Of a stretch of 39,945 nucleotides of DNA, positions 1 to 7,544 are shown one piece after another. Source of the stretch: Paracoccaceae bacterium. Its GTDB lineage: Bacteria; Pseudomonadota; Alphaproteobacteria; Rhodobacterales; Rhodobacteraceae. The stretch lies in NCBI GenBank assembly GCA_024226455.1, contig JAAELR010000196.1, forward strand, positions 1 through 39,945. Direction: 5' to 3'. Each line of letters opens with the position of its first letter. Position 1 is the first letter of the stretch. The notes under the pieces were generated by a model. The model worked only from the letters and a program-made list of their open reading frames with translations, had not been told where the DNA came from and did not search any database. A program made the position numbers and the translations under genes.

Positions 1-1006
1 CCGCATTCTGCACCAGGTTGCGCAGCCCGTGTATGATCTCAGGCCGGCGGGCGACCGAGGGGTGCGCCGGGTTGGCGCCAGCCCCCGGTGACAGGTCGAT
101 CAGCACGGTCTTGCCCCGGTCCATATGCGGTTCGGCCGCCGCACGGATCAACTCTCCGAGCGGCGCGTGGCGCAGGTGCAGGTCGTCCTTTCCGGCCCGG
201 CCCATGGAATGCAGGATGTCACGGCAGCGGTCGGCCTGGTCGCGGATGAGTTCAGCATCCTCGTGCTGAGCGGGGTGATCGGCAAGATCGTCCATCAGCT
301 CGGCACTCACCAGCTTGATCGTCGCCAGCGGCGTGCCCAGTTCATGCGCGGCGGCGGCCACGACACCGCCCAGATCGGTCAGCTTCTGCTCGCGCGCCAG
401 CGCCATCTGGGTGGCCAGCAGCGCCTGGCTCATGGCGTGAACCTCGTGGGTTACCCGGCGGACATAGATGGGCATGAACACGATGCCGATGCCGATCGCC
501 ATCCAGTTGCCGAACAAGAACACGTCGGGCATGCGCATGATGAACCCCTGCTCGGTGCGCAGGGGGATGTGAAAGAACATAAGGGTGGTGATTGCGGCGA
601 TGGCGACGGCGCCCAGTACCAGTGTCGAGCGCATCCGCAGCGCGGTGGCCGAGATCGTCACCGGCGCCAGCACCAGCAGTGCAAAGGGGTTGTGCAGCCC
701 GCCTGTGAGGTAGAGCAGAACCCCAAGCTGGCCGATATCGAAGAGTAGCATCAGGAATACCTCGCCCTCGCTCAACCGTTTGTTTTCCGGGTAAACGAAG
801 ATCGCCACAAGGTTGGCGATGATCGATGTGCCGATTGCGATGTAGCACCAGCCAAGTTCCAGCGTCAGGCTGAACCAGCGTTGTGCAATGGTGATGGCGG
901 TGATCTGGCCGACGATGGCGACCCAGCGCAGAACGATCAGCGTGCGCAGGCGTACCCAGTTGCTGCGGGTGCCTTCCGCCAGGAGGCTGGGGTTGCGGTC
1001 GGTCAT
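1..1006 (-). CDS. regB: Redox sensor histidine kinase RegB/PrrB (3' end beyond window)
   Basis: Membrane sensor kinase that monitors respiratory redox state and phosphorylates RegA. The minus-strand frame from the ATG at 1004-1006 gives 335 residues before the window ends; the family is about 460 aa, so most of the ATPase domain is missing. Visible: several hydrophobic membrane segments (about residues 22-180), the quinone-site motif GGLHNPF at 102-108, the H-box AAAAHELGTPLATIKL around the phospho-acceptor His221, and the redox-switch region DRCRDILHSMGRAGKDD with Cys261. His and Cys sit four residues before the positions recalled for R. capsulatus RegB (His225, Cys265). The last visible residues, NLVQNA, begin the N-box. 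It is divergent from senC-regA, the arrangement known from Rhodobacter. Confidence 0.95.
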   Translation of the reverse strand, partial: MTDRNPSLLAEGTRSNWVRLRTLIVLRWVAIVGQITAITIAQRWFSLTLELGWCYIAIGTSIIANLVAIFVYPENKRLSEGEVFLMLLFDIGQLGVLLYLTGGLHNPFALLVLAPVTISATALRMRSTLVLGAVAIAAITTLMFFHIPLRTEQGFIMRMPDVFLFGNWMAIGIGIVFMPIYVRRVTHEVHAMSQALLATQMALAREQKLTDLGGVVAAAAHELGTPLATIKLVSAELMDDLADHPAQHEDAELIRDQADRCRDILHSMGRAGKDDLHLRHAPLGELIRAAAEPHMDRGKTVLIDLSPGAGANPAHPSVARRPEIIHGLRNLVQNA

Positions 1007-1098
1007 CGGCGTACCTGCACAAGGGCTGCGTCATTTTTGTTCCTTGTAAGCCGCGGCCCAAGGGCGGATCAATGCACCACCTTTCTGAGAGACCTCCC

Positions 1099-1716
1099 AT
1101 GACCCGAACATTTGCCATCATCGCCGCCATTGCCGTTGCCGTGCTGCTGGGCGCAACCTACTGGTACTCTTTTGGCCGCGGCGGCGACGAGCGCTTTGCC
1201 GACTGCCGCGCCACGTCGGTGGCCGGTGGTGCCATCGGCGGCCCGTTCACGCTGGTCAACAGCGCCGGCGAAACCGTCACCGACAGGGACGTGATCACAA
1301 AGCCCACGTTGCTCTATTTCGGCTATACGTTCTGCCCCGATGTCTGCCCGATGGACAATGCCCGCAACGCAGGCACGCTGGATATCCTGATCGAGCAGGG
1401 CCACGACGTGCAGGGCGTATTCATCTCGATCGACCCGGAACGCGACACGCCCGAAGTGGTGGGCGACTGGGCTGGCTATATGCACGAGCGCATGATCGGG
1501 CTGACCGGCTCGCCCGAGCAGGTTGCCGCCGCCTCGCGTGCCTACAAGACCTATTACAAAAAGCAGGACGGCGAAGACGAAGAGTTCTATCTGGTCGATC
1601 ATTCGACCTTCACCTATCTGGTGCTGCCCGAGGCTGGCTTTGTCGAATTCTTCAAGCGGGACGATACCGAAGAAGATATTGCAACACGCGCGGCCTGTTT
1701 CATTTCCCGGCTCTGA
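1099..1716 (+). CDS. senC: SCO1/SenC/PrrC family copper chaperone
   Basis: SCO1/SenC-type membrane-anchored thioredoxin-fold protein, known to help assemble the CuA site of cytochrome c oxidase and to influence the Reg/Prr signal. The ATG at 1099 is preferred over the upstream in-frame one at 1072 because it places the membrane anchor (residues 5-20) right at the N terminus. The protein is 205 aa. Copper-binding Cys79 and Cys83 lie in the motif FCPDVCP, and the third ligand His168 lies in DHSTF. It sits between divergent regB and co-oriented regA, as in Rhodobacter. Confidence 0.93.
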   Translation: MTRTFAIIAAIAVAVLLGATYWYSFGRGGDERFADCRATSVAGGAIGGPFTLVNSAGETVTDRDVITKPTLLYFGYTFCPDVCPMDNARNAGTLDILIEQGHDVQGVFISIDPERDTPEVVGDWAGYMHERMIGLTGSPEQVAAASRAYKTYYKKQDGEDEEFYLVDHSTFTYLVLPEAGFVEFFKRDDTEEDIATRAACFISRL

Positions 1717-1786
1717 GCCTGTTTGACCGCACCGGGCTGGCGTTCTACTGTCGCCGGGACGAACAGGATCTTGGGGAAGTACGGCC

Positions 1787-2335
1787 ATGGCCGAGCGCGA
1801 TGAACTTGGCGACGACAGGTCGCTGCTATTGGTCGATGACGACGAGCCGTTTCTGCGGCGCTTGGCGCGGGCGATGGAGAAACGCGGGTTTCAGCCTGAA
1901 ACGGCCGGATCGATCGCTGCCGGCAAGGCCATCGCCACCGCGCGGCCGCCGGCCTATGCGGTGGTCGATCTGCGGCTGGAGGACGGCAATGGGCTGGACG
2001 TTGTGGAGGTGCTGCGAGAGCGGAGACCGGACAGCCGGATCGTGGTGCTGACCGGGTACGGGGCGATTGCCACCGCCGTGGCGGCGGTAAAGATCGGGGC
2101 CACGGATTACCTGTCGAAGCCCGCCGATGCCAACGACATCACCAACGCCCTGCTGGCCAAGGGCGCCGAGCTGCCGCCGCCGCCAGAAAACCCGATGAGT
2201 GCGGACCGGGTAAGGTGGGAGCATATCCAGCGGGTATACGAGCTTTGCGACCGCAATGTCAGTGAGACCGCCCGACGGCTGAACATGCATCGGCGAACCT
2301 TGCAGCGGATCCTGGCAAAGCGGTCTCCTCGATGA
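1787..2335 (+). CDS. regA: Redox response regulator RegA/PrrA/ActR
   Basis: DNA-binding response regulator partner of RegB; the family controls photosynthesis, respiration, nitrogen and carbon fixation genes by redox state. The 182 residues match the family length. The receiver domain (about 12-125) has the acidic pocket LVDDDE, phospho-acceptor Asp61 in VVDLRLEDGNG, Thr89 in VLTGYG and Lys111 in LSKPAD. A proline-rich linker (130-135) leads to a Fis-type helix-turn-helix at 158-177 (SETARRLNMHRRTLQRIL), almost invariant in this family. The next gene overlaps its stop by 4 nt, so the two are probably co-transcribed. The hvrA gene that follows regA in R. capsulatus is absent. Confidence 0.95.
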   Translation: MAERDELGDDRSLLLVDDDEPFLRRLARAMEKRGFQPETAGSIAAGKAIATARPPAYAVVDLRLEDGNGLDVVEVLRERRPDSRIVVLTGYGAIATAVAAVKIGATDYLSKPADANDITNALLAKGAELPPPPENPMSADRVRWEHIQRVYELCDRNVSETARRLNMHRRTLQRILAKRSPR

Positions 2336-2733
2336 GGCGACGCGGTGCTCAGGCACCGCGCCCTATGGCAATGCTTTTGGTGATTCTTGCGGCATGCACG
2401 CCGCAGGTGCCAAAGAGCCCGCCGCTGGGGCTGGTGCTGGCACCGGACGGGCTGCGGCCTGAGACCAGCGATCTGGAGGTCGGGTTCGGGCGCGCCAGGC
2501 AGGGTGCCACGGACGCCGCCACGCGCATTCTGGGCGAGCAGCCGAGCAGGCAGGAACAGCTGGTTTTATGTGGCGTGGCGGTCGACTGGGCCTCGGGGTT
2601 GCGCATGATCTTCGTGAACGGGGCATTCCGCGGATGGACCGCGCCGCCGGGGCGTTACACCACCATGGGAGGGCCCTACGGCCCGGGCCCGGACGGACGC
2701 ATCGGCGCGGGTGAGACCTGCCGGGACGGCTGA
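2332..2733 (+). CDS. Small predicted lipoprotein, function unknown
   Basis: Predicted 133-aa exported lipoprotein with no recognised family. An arginine-rich start and hydrophobic stretch (residues 12-21) end in a lipobox, ILAAC, with Cys22 as the lipidation site. The mature part is short and Gly/Pro-rich, with Cys79 and Cys130 that could pair. The start codon overlaps the regA stop in an ATGA, implying translational coupling to the redox regulator. A GC-rich hairpin follows at 2769-2786. I do not recognise its function; the coupling to regA is the only clue. Confidence 0.7.
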   Translation: MRRRGAQAPRPMAMLLVILAACTPQVPKSPPLGLVLAPDGLRPETSDLEVGFGRARQGATDAATRILGEQPSRQEQLVLCGVAVDWASGLRMIFVNGAFRGWTAPPGRYTTMGGPYGPGPDGRIGAGETCRDG

Positions 2734-2768
2734 ATAACCGCGGTATGACACTGGTATCACTCGGGCGC

Positions 2769-2786
2769 GGCGGGCCGAAGCCCGCC
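2769..2786 (+). terminator. Hairpin after regA-lipoprotein genes
   Basis: Perfect 7-bp stem GGCGGGC/GCCCGCC with a CGAA loop, 35 nt after the lipoprotein stop. There is no clear U-tract, so it may be a weak or factor-assisted terminator or an mRNA 3'-end stabiliser. Confidence 0.5.
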
Positions 2787-2842
2787 CTGTCCGCGACTTG
2801 CCCGGCATTTTCGCACTTCAAAACCTTGCATTCCGGCATCAG

Positions 2843-2856
2843 TGGACGTTCGTCCA
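2843..2856. promoter_or_regulatory. Palindromic operator candidate upstream of TetR gene
   Basis: TGGACGTTCGTCCA: 6-bp perfect arms around TT, 55 bp before the TetR/BetI-like start codon. The core resembles the ACGTTC-centred palindromes that BetI-type repressors are known to bind, so it is most simply an autoregulatory site. Confidence 0.55.
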
Positions 2857-2911
2857 TTGAAGGGGGTGGAAGCGAGGGGTAGTGTGAAAGAAATTGTCGG
2901 AAAGCGATGAA

Positions 2912-3559
2912 ATGCCCAAAGACAGGGTGCCCCGCCCGCTGAAACGCAAAGTACTGGCCAAAAAGAACCGGCAGGCACTGATTAATGCGACGCTCAGTTC
3001 GGTTGCGGAACTGGGCGTCGCGCAAACATCGGTGACCGAGATAGTCAATCGCGCTGGCCTGTCGCGCGGGATGATCCATCTTCATTTTGGCGGCAAGGAA
3101 AACCTGTTGGTTGCGGCCGCCAAACAGTCTGCAGAGCGGTATTTTGACGTACTGGACAAGTTTCTCGAAGCTGCCGGTGCAAAACCGCAGGAAATTGTGG
3201 CCGCGGTCGTCAACGCCGATCTGGATGAAAGCGTCATGAACCCAGGTTCGGTCAAGATCTGGTACGCATTTCGCGGTGCCGCTCGTGATCGAGCGATGAT
3301 CGCGCAATTCAGCGACACACGCGATGCACGTCTGAACAACTTGATCTATCGCGCATTTCGCGAGATATGCGACCAGTCGCAAATACCCGACAGTTCAACC
3401 GTCGCCCGTGACGCAACGCACGGAACCCTGGCCCTGCTGGAGGGCATGTGGACAGACTATCTTTTGCATCCCGATCTGTTCGACCGGCAAATCGCCCGGC
3501 GCATTGTCTTTCGGTTTCTGTCGGGGATCTTGCCCGACCACTTCGAGTTACCCCGCTGA
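2912..3559 (+). CDS. TetR family regulator, BetI-like
   Basis: One-component transcriptional repressor of 215 aa. The N-terminal TetR helix-turn-helix covers about residues 15-65 (TSVTEIVNRAGLSRGMIHLHF). The C-terminal half, with the KIWYAFRGAARD stretch followed by an R-rich helix, resembles BetI-type ligand domains (choline/betaine sensing in the known members). An in-frame TTG at 2894 would add six residues; the ATG at 2912 is preferred because GGAAAG lies at a good distance before it. No bet genes are next to it: its 3' end overlaps that of convergent nagA by 12 nt. Target genes may be elsewhere. Confidence 0.85.
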   Translation: MPKDRVPRPLKRKVLAKKNRQALINATLSSVAELGVAQTSVTEIVNRAGLSRGMIHLHFGGKENLLVAAAKQSAERYFDVLDKFLEAAGAKPQEIVAAVVNADLDESVMNPGSVKIWYAFRGAARDRAMIAQFSDTRDARLNNLIYRAFREICDQSQIPDSSTVARDATHGTLALLEGMWTDYLLHPDLFDRQIARRIVFRFLSGILPDHFELPR

Positions 3560-4708
3560 GACCCTGACACCGGATTGCCAGACCGAGGCAAGTTCACCGT
3601 CCCGGATGTGGATGAAGTCCGCATGAAGCCCGGGGGCCAGGTGTCCGATGCTGTTTTGCTTGCCGATCAGCGTGGCCGGGATCGAGGTTGCCATTGCGAT
3701 CGCTTCCCCGAGGTCGAGATTCGAGACCACCGCGACATTGCGAACCGCGGTCGCCAGATCCAGATCGGCGCCAGCCAGAGTGCCATCGGCCAAGGACAGG
3801 CGATTGGCTCGGCGGTCGATTTGCCGGCCATTGAGGAAGAAATGATCAATCGGCGCGCCTGCGGTGGCCATTGCATCGCTGACCAGAAAAATCCGGCCGG
3901 GGCCGTTTTTGGCGCGCAATGCAACTTTGATGGAAGTCTCGTGCACGTGTATCAGATCGGCAATCAATCCTGCGGACAAATCCCCGCAATCCAAGGCCGC
4001 ACCCACCAGGCCGGGCTCTCGGTTTCCTAGCTGGCTCATGGCGTTATACAGATGGGTGACACAGCGAACGCCGTTTTTCGCCGCCGTCAGGCATTGCTCG
4101 TAGCTTGCGTTGCAGTGCCCGAGCGACAACAGAATACCGGCGTTGGAAAGCAGTTTCATCTGGGCCGGATCGACGCTTTCCGGCGCAATTGTCACCTTGA
4201 GAACCGGCAACCGCCTTGCGGCCTCTAGCAAAAACGCCAGGTCGGCGGGCTCCATCGGGCGGATCAACGATGGGTCATGGGCGCCCTTGCGGGCGCGCGA
4301 CAGATGCGGGCCTTCCAGGTGGAGCCCGGCGATCCCGGCCACGCCATCGGCAATCGCGGCGTCGACCGCCCCGACGGCGGCCTGCACCATGTCGGGCGTA
4401 TCCGTTATCAGGGTGGGCAAGATCGAAGTCGCCCCCAGCCCGGCATGGGCCCTGGCCATGATGCGCAACGTCTCGACAGTGGGGCTGTCGTTGAACATGA
4501 CGCCACCGCCGCCATTGACCTGCAGGTCGACAAATCCCGGCGCCAGAATGCCACCGTCAAGGGTTTCGGTGGCGGCGTCCTTGGGAATATCGGTCTCGGC
4601 GACAACCGCCACGACACGACGCCCCTGCACCAGCAATGCGTGGGCGCCGTGCGTGGTGAGCCCGTCGAATATCGCGGCACCCCGAAAGACGGTTGTCTGC
4701 CCGGTCAT
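3548..4708 (-). CDS. nagA: N-acetylglucosamine-6-phosphate deacetylase NagA
   Basis: Amidohydrolase that removes acetate from GlcNAc-6-phosphate to give glucosamine-6-phosphate in the cytoplasm. At 386 aa it has the usual length. Seen: the early APGFVDLQVNG strand, metal-ligand Glu132 in HLEGPH, His198 in SLGHCNAS, His219 in THLYNAM, His254 in LIHVH and catalytic Asp278 in LVSDAM, in the same order and nearly the same positions as E. coli NagA. Last gene of a four-gene minus-strand operon; its ATG overlaps the stop of the SIS-domain gene by 4 nt. Its end overlaps the convergent TetR gene. Confidence 0.95.
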   Translation of the reverse strand: MTGQTTVFRGAAIFDGLTTHGAHALLVQGRRVVAVVAETDIPKDAATETLDGGILAPGFVDLQVNGGGGVMFNDSPTVETLRIMARAHAGLGATSILPTLITDTPDMVQAAVGAVDAAIADGVAGIAGLHLEGPHLSRARKGAHDPSLIRPMEPADLAFLLEAARRLPVLKVTIAPESVDPAQMKLLSNAGILLSLGHCNASYEQCLTAAKNGVRCVTHLYNAMSQLGNREPGLVGAALDCGDLSAGLIADLIHVHETSIKVALRAKNGPGRIFLVSDAMATAGAPIDHFFLNGRQIDRRANRLSLADGTLAGADLDLATAVRNVAVVSNLDLGEAIAMATSIPATLIGKQNSIGHLAPGLHADFIHIRDGELASVWQSGVRVSAG

Positions 4709-5736
4709 ACTGTCTCGGTCACTTTCCTGAGATGGCGCGGGCTGTCCGGGTTGATCCCGCGCGACGTTGCCACCTTTTCCACCATCGCGTAGAAGGACGT
4801 GATCAGGCTGATCGGATCGGTCAGCGGATGATCCGTCCGGCGATGGGCGATTGGTGTGGCATTGCCTGCCCGGTCCGAAGTGACAAAGACACTCGCGCCT
4901 TTTTCTGCGATCTGGTCGGCGACATCGACAAGTGCTGCTTCGGCGGCGTCCCCGGCGGCGAATGCCAGCACCGGAAAGCCCTCGTCAACGATCGAAACCG
5001 GCCCGTGCAGCACCTCGGCCGAAGAATAGCTTTCGGCGTGGACCTGGCAGGTTTCCTTGAATTTCAGCGCCGCCTCGTTGGAAATCGCCCAGACCGGCCC
5101 GCGCCCCAAAGTGAACAGCGACCGTTTCGTGCCGATCGCCTCGCGTACCTCGGGCCAGTCGTGACCGGTGGCGGCCTCCAGATGTCCAGGCAGGTTGCCA
5201 ATGGCGACGCGCAGATCGTCATCGCCATGCCACTCTGCCAGCAACAACAGCGCGGCCACCGCGGATGTCACGAAAGTCTTGGTGGCCGCGACGCTCAATT
5301 CAGCCCCGGCACACATATCAAGAGTGTGGTCCGAGGCTTTGGCCAGCGGCGACGAAACATGATTGGTTATCGCCACCGTCAGCGCCTTGTCGCGCCGCGC
5401 GGCACGGGTCATCTCTACAATATCCGGGCTTTGCCCGGATTGCGAAACCGCGATGCAGAGCCCACCCCGGAGCTTCAGCGACGCGCCGTAGATCGAGGCG
5501 ACGGACGGGCCCACCGAGGCGACCGGCACACCCAGCAGCAATTCCGCGGCGTATTTCAGGTAGGTACACACATGGTCCGAGGAACCGCGCGCAACGGTCA
5601 CCACAAGCGCGGGATCGATTTCACGCACCGCCAGCGCGGCTTTGCGAATGTCATCCGCGCCGGTGCACAACAATCTGTCAACGGCATTGGGAATTTCCAG
5701 GATTTCTTGCCGCATCAGGCTGGTAGTGTCGGTCAT
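4705..5736 (-). CDS. SIS-domain glucosamine-6-phosphate deaminase (NagB-II type)
   Basis: Two-SIS-domain sugar isomerase/deaminase, 343 aa, like the isomerase half of GlmS without the glutaminase domain. SIS-1 shows ARGSSD (49-54) and SQSGQSPD (98-105), the phosphosugar-binding Ser/Thr loops. SIS-2 shows GRGP (211-214), the NEAALKFKETC helix and AESYSSAEVLHGP (234-246) with the conserved Glu. Given nagA directly downstream, the simplest role is converting glucosamine-6-P to fructose-6-P plus ammonia, replacing classical NagB, which is absent here. It overlaps both neighbours by 4 nt. An AgaS-like activity on another amino sugar cannot be excluded. Confidence 0.88.
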   Translation of the reverse strand: MTDTTSLMRQEILEIPNAVDRLLCTGADDIRKAALAVREIDPALVVTVARGSSDHVCTYLKYAAELLLGVPVASVGPSVASIYGASLKLRGGLCIAVSQSGQSPDIVEMTRAARRDKALTVAITNHVSSPLAKASDHTLDMCAGAELSVAATKTFVTSAVAALLLLAEWHGDDDLRVAIGNLPGHLEAATGHDWPEVREAIGTKRSLFTLGRGPVWAISNEAALKFKETCQVHAESYSSAEVLHGPVSIVDEGFPVLAFAAGDAAEAALVDVADQIAEKGASVFVTSDRAGNATPIAHRRTDHPLTDPISLITSFYAMVEKVATSRGINPDSPRHLRKVTETV

Positions 5737-6503
5737 TTCCGATCCTCTTTGGGTGTGAGCCGAAGTTCGGCCACAAAATCATAGGCGTCGCCGCGATAGA
5801 TGGATCGGGTCAGTTCAGCGACCCGACCGTCCGGAAGGTAAGAGATGCGTTCGATTCTGAGGCCCGCAATGCCAGGTGATACGCTCAGCAGTTCCGCGTC
5901 CTCTTCGTTCAGGTTCACGGCAGAGATTTTCTGCACGGCGCGTTCGGGCCGGTTTCCATCCTGACCCAACACTTCGTACAAGGATCGGGTGACGAGCGTC
6001 GGGTTGGGCAGCAGTTCCGGCGGCAGCGACGCACGCTCGATCGCCAAGGGGCGTTCACCGGTCAGCCGAAGCCGCGCCAGACGCGCGACACTTGCACCGG
6101 CGGCGAGCGCCAGAATCTCTGTCTCTTCGGGTGATGCAAGAAACAGCCCACGCTCCAGCCAGATCGAAGAGGTGTCCATGCCGCGAAGCGCCATGTCCTC
6201 GGTGAACGATGTCAGGCGCGACAGGGACTGCTCGACCCGTGGCGGCGCGTCCGCAATGTAAGAGCCTGAGCCCTGTAGCTGAACGACCGCGCCCTTTTCG
6301 ACCAGCGCCCGCATGGCCTTGCGCACGGTCACCCGCGACAAGCCGGTCAGGGATGCGATCTCGCGCTCTGGCGGAAGCGGTGCATTGGGCAGCAACAGTT
6401 CGGTCTCGATCCCCTCTTCGATGCGTTGCTGCAACAGCTTGTAGCGAGGCCCCGAATTCGGGACGAGCCATTCTTGGGGCTTGAGGAACTCCGCGATTTT
6501 CAT
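5733..6503 (-). CDS. GntR/HutC-family transcriptional regulator with UTRA domain
   Basis: 256-aa regulator. The winged helix (about residues 18-84) includes PPEREIASLTGLSRVTVRKA and the wing GAVVQLQGSGSYI. A UTRA ligand domain follows from about residue 97. HutC-type GntR proteins commonly sense phosphorylated amino sugars (NagR/DasR/NagQ group). It lies inside the operon it probably controls, with 4-nt overlaps on both sides, so autoregulation is likely. Its probable operators are the GGTAT direct repeats at 7391-7410 and 7505-7523. Confidence 0.9.
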   Translation of the reverse strand: MKIAEFLKPQEWLVPNSGPRYKLLQQRIEEGIETELLLPNAPLPPEREIASLTGLSRVTVRKAMRALVEKGAVVQLQGSGSYIADAPPRVEQSLSRLTSFTEDMALRGMDTSSIWLERGLFLASPEETEILALAAGASVARLARLRLTGERPLAIERASLPPELLPNPTLVTRSLYEVLGQDGNRPERAVQKISAVNLNEEDAELLSVSPGIAGLRIERISYLPDGRVAELTRSIYRGDAYDFVAELRLTPKEDRK

Positions 6504-7390
6504 TGTGCCCTCACCATGGTTTCCCCGGCCATGCGCTGTGCCAGCAGGATAGCGCCATCAAGGGCGGTTCCCCGGGGCTGAACCACGGCCGTGGCAACTT
6601 CGTCAGGCAAAAAGCGGGCATAATGGGGGCCGAGCCCACCGGTCATGCATAGCGCCTCGTCCCTGGTCCAGCCCAAGGCGTCAAGTCCAGCCACGACGTA
6701 TTCGACACCGCGCCGGACGATGGCAAGCCCCGCCGCGTCGCCGTCCCGCGCTGCCGAAAGCACCTGCGGCGCCAAGGCGCCAAAGTCCTTGGGTGCCGCG
6801 TGGCGGGCGAATTCGATCAGATGTTTGGGTTGGCCGCCGAAATGGTCAAGCGCCGCTGCGCTCAACCCGGTGGCGGATGCGATGCCGTCCTGAACCAGCA
6901 GGCAGTGAGCCAGCAGCCTGCGGCCCATCCATGCCCCCGAAGCGTCATCGCCCAGCACGAAGCCGTGGCCGCCGATCAACTGAACTCCGAGATCCGACTG
7001 GCGGGCCAGGAATGACCCCGTGCCAATCCCGGCCACCGTCCCGTTCTGGCCTCCAAGCGCACCTGCAAGCATTGATATCCGGTCATCTGCGACGCGCGCA
7101 TCCGTCAAGGGCAGCCCCCGGGCGACGCAATTTGCCATCTTTGCATCCAGAACGCCGGCGAGCCCGACAAAGGCCGGCATCTTCGACACTGCCTCCAGCG
7201 CCAAGCCCGCCTTGTCCGCGACATCGCGCAAGCCCTGGGATATGTTGGCGAGTGCGCGTTCAAGGTCGGTCGTCACGTTGGCGGGGCCGGTTTGCACCTG
7301 CACGAATTCACCCCTTGCCAAAAGCCCGATTCTGCAAGAGGTGCCGCCGCCATCAATGCCGACAACATTATGTGAGTTCGATTCGCCCAT
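6500..7390 (-). CDS. BadF/BcrA ATPase-family amino-sugar kinase (NagK/MurK-like)
   Basis: ASKHA-fold kinase of 296 aa, first gene of the minus-strand operon. The phosphate-1 loop GIDGGGTSCRIG is at 11-22, phosphate-2 GIGTGS at 121-126, the GDDASGAWMG segment at 147-156 and a CMTGGLG adenosine-side motif near 248-254. This family includes eukaryote-type GlcNAc kinase and Clostridium MurK, which phosphorylates both MurNAc and GlcNAc. With nagA and a MurQ-like gene alongside, it probably supplies the 6-phosphate for an imported, unphosphorylated amino sugar. No anmK is seen. The operator-like direct repeat touches the start codon. Confidence 0.85.
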   Translation of the reverse strand: MGESNSHNVVGIDGGGTSCRIGLLARGEFVQVQTGPANVTTDLERALANISQGLRDVADKAGLALEAVSKMPAFVGLAGVLDAKMANCVARGLPLTDARVADDRISMLAGALGGQNGTVAGIGTGSFLARQSDLGVQLIGGHGFVLGDDASGAWMGRRLLAHCLLVQDGIASATGLSAAALDHFGGQPKHLIEFARHAAPKDFGALAPQVLSAARDGDAAGLAIVRRGVEYVVAGLDALGWTRDEALCMTGGLGPHYARFLPDEVATAVVQPRGTALDGAILLAQRMAGETMVRAQ

Positions 7391-7410
7391 ATAATACCCT
7401 TATAATACCT
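7391..7410 (-). promoter_or_regulatory. Direct-repeat operator candidate, kinase side
   Basis: Read on the minus strand, two identical GGTATTAT half-sites with an 11-bp period end at the kinase start codon, where a bound protein could block initiation. The same GGTAT pair with the same period occurs at 7505-7523 in front of the opposite arm. Confidence 0.6.
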
Positions 7411-7479
7411 TACACGATTTTGGAAGCGATTTGGGTAGTCTTTTGGTGGGGCCGGTCGTAAAACAGAGGCCAATCCTGG

Positions 7480-7498
7480 CCATGTCAGAATAACATGG
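7480..7498. promoter_or_regulatory. Inverted repeat in divergent spacer
   Basis: CCATGT and ACATGG arms separated by 7 bp, in the 154-bp spacer between the kinase and murQ-like genes. It could be a second regulator site; no family is assignable. Confidence 0.35.
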
Positions 7499-7504
7499 AC
7501 AAAA

Positions 7505-7523
7505 GGTATTAAAGCGGTATGGT
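7505..7523 (+). promoter_or_regulatory. Direct-repeat operator candidate, murQ side
   Basis: GGTATTAA and GGTATGGT half-sites, period 11 bp, 22-40 bp before the murQ-like ATG. They are oriented toward murQ, just as the opposite copy is oriented toward the kinase gene, so one regulator could repress both arms. Confidence 0.6.
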
Positions 7524-7544
7524 TATCCGCGAGGGGAGAATCCC

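Noticed and set aside
342-1130. Alternative minus-strand frame in the regB region
   Set aside because: The neighbouring frame from 1006 carries every RegB motif, while this one is His/Arg/Pro-rich and reads through the divergent spacer.
2363-3382. 339-codon minus-strand open frame across the lipoprotein and TetR genes
   Set aside because: Low-complexity Arg/Pro/Ser composition; it spans a promoter palindrome and the TetR gene on the other strand.
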